Shown here piece after piece: positions 41,870 to 51,670 of a DNA stretch of 64,000 nucleotides. The position numbers and the translations under genes were made by a program. The notes beneath the pieces are model-generated. The model had not been told where the DNA came from and made no database searches. It saw only the letters and a list, made by a program, of their open reading frames with translations. Source of the DNA: Cloacibacterium normanense (GTDB lineage: Bacteria; Bacteroidota; Bacteroidia; Flavobacteriales; Weeksellaceae); the NCBI RefSeq assembly GCF_002943105.1, contig NZ_PTPZ01000002.1, positions 335,582 through 399,581 on the forward strand. Reading direction: 5' to 3'. Position 1 is the stretch's first letter; each line of letters opens with the position of its first letter.

Positions 41870-42463
41870 TTATTTTAGATATATGATTTTGTTGAAAGTG
41901 TTTTCGCCTTTTTCTACACTGATTACATACGCATCAGCATTTTCTGGGTTTAAATCAAATTGTACAACCAATTCGCCATTATTTGGAGTTAAAGTCTGGT
42001 TATAATAAACCGTATTCGTGAAATCTTCAACAGAAACTGTTACTGCATCAGTTAGTTTAGGCATCACTAATTTTACATGATTGCCTTCAATAGTGTATTC
42101 TGGTTTGAAAATTTCAGAAACTGGTGTCTTCTCAATTGAAGCATTAGTTTCGTCAATAGTAATTTTATATTTTTCGATTTTAGAATCAGATTCCGCTACT
42201 AAATAATACGTTCCTGCAGGAAAGTTTTTCAAATCATACGTTCTAGAAACCTCATCTTGTTTTCTCACTTTTTCAGCAAAAAGTTCTCCTTGCTTGTCAT
42301 TGTAAACATATAGCGCAACATTTTTTGCATTCGTCATCTGAAAGCTTAGTTTTTTAGCATTGATGTTGTCAATAGAGATAGAGAAATCTTTGTCATTGGC
42401 CATTACATTTGCCGAAATAAATAGAAATCCTATAAGGAAGCTGAATTTTAATAAATTTTTCAT
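41870..42463 (-). CDS. Secreted protein with repeated beta-strand domains, function unknown
   Basis: 197 residues from ATG 42463; the frame extends to 42490. The signal peptide is MKNLLKFSFLIGFLFISANVMA. The mature part is beta-rich and looks like two Ig-like domains: the first has V-A-L-Y-V-Y-N-D-K-Q-G-E and N-F-P-A-G-T-Y-Y-L-V-A, the second V-S-V-E-D-F-T-N-T-V-Y-Y-N and A-Y-V-I-S-V. No catalytic motif is seen. Such modules resemble secretion-associated domains of Bacteroidota, but no sorting signal is evident. Confidence 0.7.
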   Translation of the reverse strand: MKNLLKFSFLIGFLFISANVMANDKDFSISIDNINAKKLSFQMTNAKNVALYVYNDKQGELFAEKVRKQDEVSRTYDLKNFPAGTYYLVAESDSKIEKYKITIDETNASIEKTPVSEIFKPEYTIEGNHVKLVMPKLTDAVTVSVEDFTNTVYYNQTLTPNNGELVVQFDLNPENADAYVISVEKGENTFNKIIYLK

Positions 42464-42605
42464 AATTATAATTGTTAGTGTGTTAGTCAATTAAGTACAG
42501 TGCAAATCTAGACTTGAAATTTGGGTTATTTTACAAGATAATTTTCTTATATGTGTTCTATTTTAACATTAATACAAAATTAACATTAACTTAAAGATAA
42601 AATAG

Positions 42606-42613
42606 TATATTTG
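42606..42613 (+). promoter_or_regulatory. -7 element upstream of the AraC-family gene
   Basis: TATATTTG matches TAnnTTTG, 19 bp before the start codon. No TTG at the usual distance. Confidence 0.45.
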
Positions 42614-42632
42614 TAAATCGAAATAGAACAAA

Positions 42633-43505
42633 ATGAAGCAGACAAGTCCTACATATGAAGCAGTTAACCCCAATATTGGAAGTAGTTTTTCTTGTTTCAA
42701 ATTCCTTCAAAATGAAAATTTAAAATCTAATTTTTGGCACTATCACCCAGAAATAGAATTGGTTTTTGTAGGTGGAGGTTCAGGAAAAAGACAAATTGGA
42801 AGCACCATTTCTTATTTTACTAAAGGAGATTTGGTTTTAATAGGCAGTAATTTGCCGCATTGTGGTTTAACCAATGAAAATACTAGAAATGAGTATGAAA
42901 TTGTAGTTCAGTTTTTGCCTGATTTTTTAGGACCTCACATCTGGAAAACTCCTGAAATGAAGAAAATAACAAATTTATTAGATGCTTCAAAAGGTGGAAT
43001 TGTGTTTGGTGAATCGGTTAAAAAATCTTTGGAAAGTAAAATTTTAGAAATGTATGAGGCGACTTCACTGGACAAATTGATTAAATTTTTAGAAATTTTA
43101 AATGTTCTTGCCAATACCGAAGATTTCCAAATTCTAAATGCTGGAAATTTCTATATTCAAACTCAAGTGGAAGATAATGAGAGAATTAACCTCATTTTCA
43201 ATCATGTGAAAAATAAATTCAAAGAGCAAATTACTTTAGAAGAAGTGGCAAATCTCGCCAATATGACGGAGCCTTCTTTTTGCAGATATTTTAAAAAAAT
43301 TACCAATAAAACGTTTACACAATTCGTGAATGAATATCGTATCATTCACTCTATGAAATTGTTGGCAGAGAAACCATTGAGTATTAATGAGATATGTTAC
43401 GAAAGCGGATTTAATAATTTCAGTTATTTCAATAAAACTTTTAAAGAATATACGCAAAAAAGTCCTTCTCAATATCGAAAAGAGTTTAAAAATATTATTG
43501 AATAA
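42633..43505 (+). CDS. AraC family transcriptional regulator with cupin-like sensor
   Basis: 290 residues. The N-terminal domain contains F-W-H-Y-H-P-E-I-E-L, a cupin-type metal/sugar-binding strand. The C-terminal HTH_18 domain (about 190-285) shows two helix-turn-helix units: L-E-E-V-A-N-L-A-N-M-T-E-P-S-F-C-R-Y-F-K and I-N-E-I-C-Y-E-S-G-F-N-N-F-S-Y-F-N-K-T-F-K-E. This is the standard AraC family layout for sugar-responsive regulators. The target is not evident; the nearest metabolic genes are not in an obvious pathway with it. Confidence 0.93.
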   Translation: MKQTSPTYEAVNPNIGSSFSCFKFLQNENLKSNFWHYHPEIELVFVGGGSGKRQIGSTISYFTKGDLVLIGSNLPHCGLTNENTRNEYEIVVQFLPDFLGPHIWKTPEMKKITNLLDASKGGIVFGESVKKSLESKILEMYEATSLDKLIKFLEILNVLANTEDFQILNAGNFYIQTQVEDNERINLIFNHVKNKFKEQITLEEVANLANMTEPSFCRYFKKITNKTFTQFVNEYRIIHSMKLLAEKPLSINEICYESGFNNFSYFNKTFKEYTQKSPSQYRKEFKNIIE

Positions 43506-43524
43506 AACTTTTAGAAGCAATAAA

Positions 43525-43554
43525 AAACTCCCGAAAATCAATTTTAGGGAGTTT
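43525..43554. terminator. Bidirectional terminator between the araC-like gene and sufS
   Basis: AAACTCCC (43525-43532) and GGGAGTTT (43547-43554) with an inner AAAAT/ATTTT pairing, flanked by A and T runs. Confidence 0.8.
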
Positions 43555-43591
43555 GTATTTTTATGAAATTAAATTTGAAATTATTTAAAAT

Positions 43592-44818
43592 TTACATCAG
43601 CATTCTTTGAGCCTTTTTCACGCCTTCTACTAAAACATCTACCTCTTCTAAAGTGTTATACACCGCAAAACTCGCTCTCACCGTTCCTGCAATTTTGAAA
43701 AACTCCATAATTGGTTGTGTACAGTGATGCCCCGTTCTTACAGCAATTCCCAGTTTATCCAGAATCATTCCTACATCCGAAGCAATTCCTATTCCTTCTA
43801 AATTAAAAGAAACTACACTGGTTCTATTCGCTTTTTCGCCGTAAATTTTGAGACCATCTATTTCTAGAAGTCTTTTTTGAGCATAATTTAGCAGTTCATT
43901 TTCATGATTTCTGATATTTTCTACGCCTACTTTTTTCATAAAATCTATGGCGGCTCCTATTGCAATATTTCCGCCAACATTTGGTGTTCCAGCTTCGAAT
44001 TTAAAGGGAAGTGCAGCATAAGTGGTTTTCTCAAAACTACAAGTAGCAATCATCTCACCACCACCATGAAAAGGCGCTAATTTTTCTAAAATTTCTTCTT
44101 TTCCGTACAGAATTCCAACTCCCATTGGTGCGTACATTTTGTGACCAGAAAATGCAAAAAAATCGCAGTCTAATTTCTGAACATCAATCTCGAAATGTGG
44201 TACAGATTGCGCTCCGTCAATCATCATGAGTGCAGAAGAATTTTTTCTCACTTTTGCGATGATTTCTTCAATAGGATTAATGATTCCTAATGCGTTAGAA
44301 ACATGATTTACGGATACAATTTTGGTTTTTTCTGAAAGGTTTTTGTCTAAAAAATCGAGTTGAAGTATTCCGTTTTCGTCCATCGGAATTACTTTCAATT
44401 TTGCTCCCGTTCTTTCGCAAAGCATTTGCCAAGGAACAATATTGGAGTGATGTTCTAAGTAACCGATGATGATTTCGTCATCTTTTTTTAAGAAATTAGA
44501 ATTTCCCAAAGCATAAGCAACTAAATTGATGCTTTCGGTAGTTCCTCTGGTGAAAATCACCTCATAATCATGCTTTGCATTAATGAAATGTTGTATTTTT
44601 TTTCTGGAATTTTCCATTTCTTCTGTTGCCAATTGAGACAAAGTGTGAATTCCTCTGTGTACATTCGCATTGATTTCTTCATAATATTTTTTCCAAGTTT
44701 CAAGTACAGAAATTGGCTTTTGAGAAGAAGCTGCATTGTCTAAATAAACCAATGGTTTACCATTAACTTGCTGCTGAAGAATAGGAAACTGTCTGCGTAT
44801 TTCTTTTATATTGAACAT
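43592..44818 (-). CDS. sufS: SufS family cysteine desulfurase
   Basis: 408 residues, a fold type I PLP enzyme. Seen are Y-L-D-N-A-A-S-S-Q-K-P, N-V-H-R-G-I-H-T-L-S, the R-G-T-T-E-S-I-N-L-V segment, H-V-S-N-A-L-G, the PLP lysine in S-G-H-K-M-Y-A-P and the C-terminal R-T-G-H-H-C-T-Q-P loop with the catalytic Cys. It supplies persulfide sulfur for Fe-S assembly by SufBCD, whose genes are 12 kb away at 57319-60846. It stands alone here. Confidence 0.95.
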   Translation of the reverse strand: MFNIKEIRRQFPILQQQVNGKPLVYLDNAASSQKPISVLETWKKYYEEINANVHRGIHTLSQLATEEMENSRKKIQHFINAKHDYEVIFTRGTTESINLVAYALGNSNFLKKDDEIIIGYLEHHSNIVPWQMLCERTGAKLKVIPMDENGILQLDFLDKNLSEKTKIVSVNHVSNALGIINPIEEIIAKVRKNSSALMMIDGAQSVPHFEIDVQKLDCDFFAFSGHKMYAPMGVGILYGKEEILEKLAPFHGGGEMIATCSFEKTTYAALPFKFEAGTPNVGGNIAIGAAIDFMKKVGVENIRNHENELLNYAQKRLLEIDGLKIYGEKANRTSVVSFNLEGIGIASDVGMILDKLGIAVRTGHHCTQPIMEFFKIAGTVRASFAVYNTLEEVDVLVEGVKKAQRMLM

Positions 44819-44979
44819 TGTAAATTTTCTTTAAACCGCAAAAGCAACAAATTTTTTATTTTTAAGTTTTTACAAAAGAAGAAAAAGCGAGTTGAATTTC
44901 ACTTTTTTTACTTTTGAATTGCTTGTTTTCAATATTTTCTTTTGTCTCTTTTGTGGTAAATCATTTAAGTAAAAAATAA

Positions 44980-45008
44980 AACCACTCTAAAACTTGTTTA
45001 GAATGGTT
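44980..45008 (-). terminator. Terminator after the serine hydrolase gene
   Basis: On the minus strand AACCATTCTAAA pairs with TTTAGAGTGGTT, and a T-rich stretch (complement of 44971-44979) follows. It lies 51 bp after the hydrolase stop. Confidence 0.7.
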
Positions 45009-45058
45009 CAAAATTACGGAATTAATTATTAAAAATTCTAATAATTTCTTCTATTGCT

Positions 45059-46213
45059 TTAATTGGCAAACGTTTTCACAGCATTTTCGGCTAAAAACGC
45101 AGCTTGTACAGAACGGCCTTTATCGTCTTTGGCTTCATTGTTAAACTTGCCAGTTCTTACCACTACCATATTTTTTTCAGGAATTACGATGATTAATTGG
45201 CTGGTAAATCCCCAGAAATGATAATATTTATAAGGGGCATCATTATTAATCCAAATTCCCAAGCCATAGATTCCATTAGAGTGTTGAGTTGGAGTAATCA
45301 TTTTTTGAATGTAGGTAGAATCAATCAGTTGTTTTCCGTTCCAACTTCCTTTTTGGAGCATCAGTTGTCCTAATTTTGCATAATCACGAGGAATAGCATT
45401 GATACAACAGAACGTTTTTTCCATTTTATTGTCTTCATCCACATTCCAGTAAGCGTCTGATTCCATTCCTAGAGGTTTCCAAAGTTTTTGAGAAGCATAT
45501 GCAGAAAGCGGAATATTTACGGCCTTTCTTATGGCAAATCCCAATAATTGCGTAGCACCAGATTGGTATTCGAATCTGCTTCCTGGTTTTGCCTCAAATT
45601 GAGGAGATTTTAAGAGTGCTTCTGCCATGTTTTTACCGTAATAAATTCTAGGATTTTGTAAAAACGGATTTCTGTAATCTTCATCCCAATAATAGCCAGC
45701 TTCCATTGCGGCTAAATCTCTTAAGGTTAACTCGTTACCGTGTTCTACTTCGTTAAAATTAGGATAGAAATCTGCAAATTTTTGATTTTCTGATTGTATT
45801 TTGTGGTCTTCTATTGCCAATCCCATCAATAAAACGGTGATGGCTTTTGCCATAGAAAAAGAATTGGTTTGCGTGGTAGGTTTGTACTCTCCGAAGTATT
45901 CTTCATGGACTAATTTTCCATCTTTTATGACCAAAAATGAAGCAGAATGGGTAGATTTTAAATTGTCAACGATGTTTTTCGGTAAATAAATTTTATTGTA
46001 TAAAGAATTTTTTTGCCAAGGTTGTGCAACTCCTTTTTCTATATTTCTAGACGGAAAATCTACACCATCATCTATGGTAGCACTGGTTTCCCCTTTAAGA
46101 TAAGTAAGCGCAATCGCATTAAAAAGATGTTGATAATTAAAAGCATAAGCCAGCGCAATAACTGCTGCTATAAAAAGTAGAATTCCAAAAAAGAGGTTCT
46201 TAAGAGTTTTCAT
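45059..46213 (-). CDS. Serine hydrolase, class C beta-lactamase/esterase family
   Basis: 384 residues with an N-terminal membrane anchor (ILLFIAAVIALAYAF). The beta-lactamase fold is shown by S-F-S-M-A-K-A (nucleophile Ser and Lys of S-x-x-K), the Y-x-x motif Y-Q-S-G and a late H-F-W-G (the KTG-like block). It is related to penicillin-binding protein/esterase EstB-type enzymes. An esterase or peptidase role on cell-wall material or small esters is likely; a true beta-lactamase is less likely. Confidence 0.88.
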   Translation of the reverse strand: MKTLKNLFFGILLFIAAVIALAYAFNYQHLFNAIALTYLKGETSATIDDGVDFPSRNIEKGVAQPWQKNSLYNKIYLPKNIVDNLKSTHSASFLVIKDGKLVHEEYFGEYKPTTQTNSFSMAKAITVLLMGLAIEDHKIQSENQKFADFYPNFNEVEHGNELTLRDLAAMEAGYYWDEDYRNPFLQNPRIYYGKNMAEALLKSPQFEAKPGSRFEYQSGATQLLGFAIRKAVNIPLSAYASQKLWKPLGMESDAYWNVDEDNKMEKTFCCINAIPRDYAKLGQLMLQKGSWNGKQLIDSTYIQKMITPTQHSNGIYGLGIWINNDAPYKYYHFWGFTSQLIIVIPEKNMVVVRTGKFNNEAKDDKGRSVQAAFLAENAVKTFAN

Positions 46214-46356
46214 AAATCATTTTTTTCAAATTTAAAAAATATTTCAAAGCAAAATTATTTTCACTATAAATATGATAAAACTCAGTGATATAAATCATTT
46301 TGGGCGTTTTCCTGAAAATAATATCTTAGCCACCATAACAAACAAAAAAAATAACA

Positions 46357-46977
46357 ATGAGAAAATTACTATTTTTAGCTGGGCTATTATTTACCGTAAG
46401 CTTAAGTGCCCAAAATTGGCAAGTTAGATTAAGAGGTGTAGCTGTTCAACCGAACGAAAAATCTGAAGTAAGTGCAATTGGAGGAGATGTCAATATCTCT
46501 AATTCATTTATTCCAGAATTGGATTTCACTTATTTCTTTAACAAAAACTTTGCTGCGGAATTAATCTTAGGAACTACAAAACACGATGTAGTAGATGAAA
46601 AATCTGCTCTAGGTGATGTAGATTTAGGAAGTGTTTGGTTATTGCCTCCAACTCTTACTTTACAGTATCATTTTTATCCAACTAAAACTTTGAAACCTTA
46701 TGTAGGAGCAGGACTTAATTACACTCTTTTTTATGGAGTAAAATCTGGCGCTGTAAAAGACGTGAAATATGACAATGCTTTAGGTTTTGCATTACAAGCA
46801 GGTGTAGATTACATGCTTACAGATAAGTACTTCTTAAACTTTGATATTAAAAAACTTTTCTTGAAAACAGATGTAGATGTAGATGCTTCTAATGCAGTTT
46901 CAGGCGCTACAAGTGTACCAGCAAAAGTAAACATCGATCCACTTTTAATTGGTTTTGGTGTAGGAATGAAATTCTAA
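46357..46977 (+). CDS. OmpW family outer-membrane protein
   Basis: 206 residues with a signal peptide (MRKLLFLAGLLFTVSLSAQ). The mature chain starts with N-W-Q-V-R-L-R-G-V-A-V-Q-P and ends G-V-G-M-K-F, with alternating hydrophobic strands, as in OmpW 8-stranded barrels (F-F-N-K-N-F-A-A-E-L, Y-H-F-Y-P-T-K-T-L-K-P-Y-V-G-A-G-L-N-Y). OmpW proteins form narrow hydrophobic channels and respond to stress. It is a single gene. Confidence 0.9.
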   Translation: MRKLLFLAGLLFTVSLSAQNWQVRLRGVAVQPNEKSEVSAIGGDVNISNSFIPELDFTYFFNKNFAAELILGTTKHDVVDEKSALGDVDLGSVWLLPPTLTLQYHFYPTKTLKPYVGAGLNYTLFYGVKSGAVKDVKYDNALGFALQAGVDYMLTDKYFLNFDIKKLFLKTDVDVDASNAVSGATSVPAKVNIDPLLIGFGVGMKF

Positions 46978-47003
46978 TATTTCGCTATAAACTAAATTAT
47001 GAA

Positions 47004-47033
47004 AAAATCCCGAAGAATTTTCTTCGGGATTTT
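47004..47033. terminator. Bidirectional terminator between ompW-like gene and glyS
   Basis: AAAATCCCGAAGA (47004-47016) and TCTTCGGGATTTT (47021-47033) with a 4-nt loop. Confidence 0.88.
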
Positions 47034-47055
47034 GTTTTGCTATTTCTTGAAAGAA

Positions 47056-48597
47056 TTAAATCTTAGAAAGTAAAGTTCTGAAATTTACTTTTTCATCAAT
47101 AATTCTTCTTAAATCTTCTACTTTCACACGCTCTTGTTTCATGGTGTCTCTTTCTCTTAAAGTTACCGTTCCATCTGTTAAAGAATCGTGGTCAACGGTA
47201 ATACAGAAAGGTGTTCCGATAGCATCTTGTCTTCTGTAACGTTTACCGATGCTGTCTTTTTCTTCAGAAATTACGTTGAAATCATATTTCAAATCATTGA
47301 AGATTTTTTCTGCAAATTCTGGTAATCCATCTTTTTTCACCAATGGCAAAATCGCTGCTTTTACAGGCGCTAAGGCAGGCGGAAGTGATAAAACTGTTCT
47401 CTCTGAACCGTCCTCTAAAACTTCGTCTTTCAGACAATTTGAGAATAATGCCAAGAACATTCTGTCAAGGCCAATAGAAGTTTCTACTACATAAGGAACG
47501 TAATTTTCATTTCTTTCTGGGTCGAAATATTGTAATTTTCTGCCAGAGAATTTTTCATGCGCAGATAAATCGAAATCAGTTCTTGAGTGAATTCCTTCTA
47601 ATTCTTTGAAACCAAATGGGAATTTAAATTCAATATCAGCAGCAGCATTCGCATAGTGCGCCAGTTTTTCGTGATCGTGGAATTTATAATTTTCTTGTCC
47701 TAAACCAAGTGCTAAATGCCAGTTGAGACGTTTTTGTTTCCATTCTTCGTAGAATTTCAATTCCGTTCCTGGTGGTACAAAGAATTGCATTTCCATTTGT
47801 TCAAATTCTCTCATTCTGAAGATGAATTGTCTCGCAACAATCTCATTTCTAAAGGCTTTACCAATTTGTGCAATTCCGAAAGGCAATTTATGACGAGAAG
47901 TTTTCTGTACATTTAAGAAATTCACGAAAATACCTTGTGCAGTTTCCGGACGAAGATATAAATCCATCGCATTTTCCGCAGAAGCTCCTAATTTAGTCCC
48001 GAACATTAGGTTGAATTGTCTTACATCCGTCCAGTTTTTAGAACCAGTGTCAGGATCAGCAATTTCTAATTCTTCAATGAGTGCTTTTACATCAGCTAAA
48101 TCATTGTTTTCCAGAGATTTTGCCATTCTAGAAAGAATGGTTTTTTGTTTTTCTCTGTATTCTATAACTCTAGGATTGGTAGCTTCAAACTGTGCTTTAT
48201 CAAAAGCATCACCAAATCTTTTTGCCGCTTTTTCGATTTCTTTTTGCGCTTTATCTTCTAGTTTTGCACAGTAATCTTCAATTAAAACATCTGCACGAAA
48301 ACGCTTTTTAGAATCTTTATTGTCAATCAATGGGTCGTTAAAAGCATCCACGTGTCCAGAAGCCTTCCAAGTAGTTGGGTGCATCAGGATTGCAGAATCC
48401 AATCCCACAATATTCTCGTTCAGTTGCACCATTGCTTTCCACCAATATTGCTTGATGTTATTTTTCAGTTCTGCACCATTTTGTCCATAATCGTAAACCG
48501 CCGAAAGTCCGTCATAAATTTCAGAACTCGGGAAAATAAAACCATATTCTTTTGCGTGAGAAACTACCTTCTTGAAAACGTCTTCTTGTTTTGCCAT
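47056..48597 (-). CDS. glyS: Glycine--tRNA ligase (dimeric, eukaryote/archaeal-like type)
   Basis: 513 residues from ATG 48597; the in-frame start at 48618 is unlikely because a -7 element lies at 48616-48623. Class II synthetase motifs are visible: G-F-I-F-P-S-S-E-I-Y near the start, R-P-E-T-A-Q-G-I-F, F-R-N-E-I (motif 2) and G-L-D-R-M-F-L (motif 3). This is the single-chain alpha2 GlyRS used by Bacteroidota. It charges tRNA-Gly, one copy of which lies at 1009-1081. Confidence 0.96.
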   Translation of the reverse strand: MAKQEDVFKKVVSHAKEYGFIFPSSEIYDGLSAVYDYGQNGAELKNNIKQYWWKAMVQLNENIVGLDSAILMHPTTWKASGHVDAFNDPLIDNKDSKKRFRADVLIEDYCAKLEDKAQKEIEKAAKRFGDAFDKAQFEATNPRVIEYREKQKTILSRMAKSLENNDLADVKALIEELEIADPDTGSKNWTDVRQFNLMFGTKLGASAENAMDLYLRPETAQGIFVNFLNVQKTSRHKLPFGIAQIGKAFRNEIVARQFIFRMREFEQMEMQFFVPPGTELKFYEEWKQKRLNWHLALGLGQENYKFHDHEKLAHYANAAADIEFKFPFGFKELEGIHSRTDFDLSAHEKFSGRKLQYFDPERNENYVPYVVETSIGLDRMFLALFSNCLKDEVLEDGSERTVLSLPPALAPVKAAILPLVKKDGLPEFAEKIFNDLKYDFNVISEEKDSIGKRYRRQDAIGTPFCITVDHDSLTDGTVTLRERDTMKQERVKVEDLRRIIDEKVNFRTLLSKI

Positions 48598-48615
48598 AAC
48601 TTTTGAATTGAATTG

Positions 48616-48623
48616 CAAAAATA
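48616..48623 (-). promoter_or_regulatory. -7 element of glyS
   Basis: CAAAAATA on the plus strand is TATTTTTG on the minus strand, 19 bp from the ATG at 48597, leaving a short leader. No clear TTG box. Confidence 0.4.
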
Positions 48624-48911
48624 GGGAATTTATAGCAATTTTCTACATTTTTAAGGAGCAAGACATTTCGTAAATTTATAGAAACTCAGTCCTGCTTTCC
48701 GTTGCAATTCCTCGTTTCATTACTTAACCCAATGCTTACTGCGGGATTTCCACTGCAATCAGGGCTAAAAACCCTTTTCAATTATTCTTTCACTGAAAAA
48801 TCTGCATTAAAAATTAACATCCACTTTGTCATTCCGCAGGAATCTCTCTACAAATAATTACAGAAAATTTTGAGTTTAGATTCCTACGAAAAGACAAAAA
48901 AACCGTTAAAA

Positions 48912-49208
48912 TTTGCGCGTACTTAGCGAAACACTTAGCGACTTTGCGTGAAAACAACTTTAAAATATTTCTTCCACTAAAATCTGTATCATCTGCAAAA
49001 TCAGCGAGAACTTTTTTCATCATAAACTTTCAGAAACCTTTGCGAACTTAGCGAAACACTTATCGACTTTGCGTGAAAACAACTTTAAAATATTTCTTCC
49101 ACTAAAATCAGCATCATCTGCAAAATCAGCGAGAACTTTCTTCTTCATAAATTTTCAAAAACCTTTGCGCACTTTGCGAAACACTTAGCGACTTTGCGTG
49201 AAAACAAA
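48912..49208 (+). repeat. Tandem repeat, period about 126 bp, 2.4 copies
   Basis: Units begin with TTTGCG at 48912, 49039 and 49164 (periods 127 and 125). Each contains GCGAAACACTTA, CGACTTTGCGTGAAAAC and, in the first two, ATTTCTTCCACTAAAATC. The third unit is truncated. The phrase resembles noncoding dispersed repeats I associate with flavobacterial genomes. Confidence 0.75.
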
Positions 49209-49259
49209 ATACAAACACAACTCTTAAAATCAGCGTTCTATACAAAAGAAAAAAAACAC

Positions 49260-49267
49260 TAAATTTG
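49260..49267 (+). promoter_or_regulatory. -7 element of pyrD
   Basis: TAAATTTG matches TAnnTTTG, 17 bp before the pyrD ATG. Confidence 0.45.
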
Positions 49268-49284
49268 TAAAACCTTTTTTCAAA

Positions 49285-50307
49285 ATGTACAAATCACTTC
49301 TTCGTCCGATTTTTTTCAAATTTGATCCTGAAAAAGTTCATCATTTCACCTTTTTTATTCTTAAAAACTTCGGTTTCCTTTCCAAATTATTTTTCCCAAA
49401 ACCTATAGAAGATAAACGTCTCGAACGTGAATTATTCGGCTTGAAATTCAAAAATCCAGTAGGTTTAGCTGCGGGTTTTGACAAAAATGCAGTGCTGTTT
49501 AATGAATTAGCAGATTTAGGATTCGGATTTGTAGAAATAGGAACCGTAACACCAAAAGCACAATCTGGTAATCCGAAAAAACGTCTTTTCAGATTGATAG
49601 AAGACGGCGGGATTATCAACAGAATGGGTTTTAACAATGAAGGTTTAGCAAAAATTGTAGAAAATCTTAAAAAATCTCCTCACAAAGTAATCATCGGCGG
49701 AAATATTGGTAAAAACACAAACACTTTACCCGAAAATTACACCGCAGATTATGTAGAATGTTTCCGAGGTTTGCACGATTTTGTAGATTATTTTGTACTG
49801 AATGTGAGTTGCCCAAATGTTTCTAGTCACGCCAAATTGGAAGACGCAGAATATTTAAAGGAACTGATTACAGAAATTCAGAAAGTGAATGCTGAATATG
49901 CTCATCCAAAGCCTGTTCTTCTGAAAATCGCTCCAGATCTCAATAAAATTCAACTCGATGAAATCGTAGAATTGGTTGCCGAAACCAAAATTGACGGAAT
50001 TATTGCCACCAATACTTCTGTTTCAAGAGAAAACCTTAAAGCCTCTAAAGAAACTTTGAAAAAAATTGGAAATGGTGGACTTTCAGGAAAACCAATCCGT
50101 GAAAAAAGTACAGAAGTCATCAGATATTTGGCTGAAAAGTCTAACAATTCTTTCCCAATCATTGGTGTAGGCGGAATTCACAGTGCAGAAGATGCTATCG
50201 AAAAATTAGAAGCAGGTGCAAGTTTGGTGCAGATTTACACAGGATTTATTTACGAAGGTCCAGGATTGATGAATGAAATTAATAAACGAATTTTAGAAAA
50301 ATATTGA
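49285..50307 (+). CDS. pyrD: Dihydroorotate dehydrogenase, quinone-dependent (class 2)
   Basis: 340 residues. FMN-binding blocks include [20 protein letters not shown], the catalytic N-V-S-C-P-N-V with Ser as base (class 2 type), K-I-A-P-D and the C-terminal [11 protein letters not shown]. It has the N-terminal helical extension ([10 protein letters not shown]) that binds the membrane and the quinone. It oxidizes dihydroorotate to orotate in pyrimidine synthesis. It is a single gene. Confidence 0.96.
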   Translation: MYKSLLRPIFFKFDPEKVHHFTFFILKNFGFLSKLFFPKPIEDKRLERELFGLKFKNPVGLAAGFDKNAVLFNELADLGFGFVEIGTVTPKAQSGNPKKRLFRLIEDGGIINRMGFNNEGLAKIVENLKKSPHKVIIGGNIGKNTNTLPENYTADYVECFRGLHDFVDYFVLNVSCPNVSSHAKLEDAEYLKELITEIQKVNAEYAHPKPVLLKIAPDLNKIQLDEIVELVAETKIDGIIATNTSVSRENLKASKETLKKIGNGGLSGKPIREKSTEVIRYLAEKSNNSFPIIGVGGIHSAEDAIEKLEAGASLVQIYTGFIYEGPGLMNEINKRILEKY

Positions 50308-50329
50308 TTAACTGGTTAGTTGTGAAAGA

Positions 50330-51574
50330 TCATATCAACTGCGCAATACTATAAATCAATAAACCCACCAATCCACCAACCAAAGTCCCATTAATTCTAA
50401 TAAATTGTAAGTCTTTCCCTACTTCTAATTCTAGTTTTTCGGAGAGTTCTTTTCCTTGCCAATTTCCTACAGTATCTGCAATTAAATCCCCAAATTTATT
50501 GGTATTTCGCAAGATGTATTTATAAGCAGTAACTCTTACCCAATGGTCAATTTTATGCTGTAGTTTTTCGTCTGTTCTTAGGTTTTCAGAAAATTCTGCA
50601 ATGTTTTTGTGAAGATAATTTTTGAGCGAAGAATGTTCTTGTATCAATTCTTCCGTCAATGTTTTTTTCAAAGAAACCCAAATATCATGGGAATATTGAT
50701 GAATTTTTTCTGGTTGCAGAAAATCATCTTTCATCGCATTGAATTCTTGTTCGTATTGAGGGTTAATTTTGATTTCAGAAGAAAAATCGAATAATTTTTG
50801 GGTGATTTCTTTTCTCAAAGCATGGTTTTGGTCTTGCTCTACTTCGTCAAAATATTTAGAAAGTCCAGAAGTGATTTTCTCTGCGATTTTATCATCTACA
50901 AAACTCGGAATAAGAGAAAAACTCTCTTTTTTCACACGTTCTCTCACCATTTCGTGGTGTTCCAGAATATAGTTTTTGATTTGCGCAGAAAGGCTGGTAA
51001 TGAGTTTTTGATGGTCATTTTTTTCGAGAAGATATTCCATTCCATTTCCTAGAATTTGGTTGATTTTAATATCTCCCGTCATTTCTTTTGCTTTTTTGCT
51101 GATGAAATTTACCACAGCGTCATCTTCTAATTTTTGAAGAATATCTAACACAATTTCTGATAAATTTTTCACCAAAATATTCGAATTTTTCTCTTTTTGA
51201 AGCCATTCTCCAATGAAATGAGAAACCTTCAAATTCTGTATGTAAGGTCTTATATTTTGTGGCGAAAGAAAATTAGTAACCACAAAATTTCCCAGATTAT
51301 CGCCTATTCTTTCTTTGGATTGTTCAATTAAATTGGTGTGTGGAATTTTTAATCCAAGCGGATGATGAAAAAGTGCTGTTACCGCAAACCAATCTGCCAA
51401 AGCTCCCACCATTGCTGCTTCAGAAAAGGCTTTCACATAACCGACCCAATGTCCGAAATTTTGATATTTCTGAAGATAAGTCATCGTCAAAAAAATACAA
51501 GTCATCAAAACAAAAAGTCCTGTTGCGAGCATTTTATGATTTCTGAGTTGGCGTTTTTTTATTTCTTCATTCAT
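50330..51574 (-). CDS. DUF445 family membrane protein
   Basis: 414 residues. Two hydrophobic segments flank the chain: near the N-terminus (MLATGLFVLMTCIFLTMTYL) and at the very C-terminus (LVGGLVGLLIYSIAQ). Between them are A-F-S-E-A-A-M-V-G-A-L-A-D-W-F-A-V-T-A-L-F, the DUF445 hallmark, and a long helical region. The function is not established; a structural or septum-related membrane role has been suggested for this family in my memory, but without certainty. The tail-to-tail arrangement with pyrD is not an operon. Confidence 0.88.
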   Translation of the reverse strand: MNEEIKKRQLRNHKMLATGLFVLMTCIFLTMTYLQKYQNFGHWVGYVKAFSEAAMVGALADWFAVTALFHHPLGLKIPHTNLIEQSKERIGDNLGNFVVTNFLSPQNIRPYIQNLKVSHFIGEWLQKEKNSNILVKNLSEIVLDILQKLEDDAVVNFISKKAKEMTGDIKINQILGNGMEYLLEKNDHQKLITSLSAQIKNYILEHHEMVRERVKKESFSLIPSFVDDKIAEKITSGLSKYFDEVEQDQNHALRKEITQKLFDFSSEIKINPQYEQEFNAMKDDFLQPEKIHQYSHDIWVSLKKTLTEELIQEHSSLKNYLHKNIAEFSENLRTDEKLQHKIDHWVRVTAYKYILRNTNKFGDLIADTVGNWQGKELSEKLELEVGKDLQFIRINGTLVGGLVGLLIYSIAQLI

Positions 51575-51670
51575 CTCAATAATGATTATCGAAATTTTTT
51601 ATAAAGATACGAATCCTAAAAATTGTTTTCTTTCTATTTTTACCAAACTTTATTATAAAATTTTAAAAAA

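Larger units (their letters stand above)
48598..49284. other. Intergenic region between glyS and pyrD
   Basis: 687 bp without coding signal. It contains the glyS promoter-like element, a tandem repeat of about 126 bp at 48912-49208 and a -7 element before pyrD. Confidence 0.75.
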
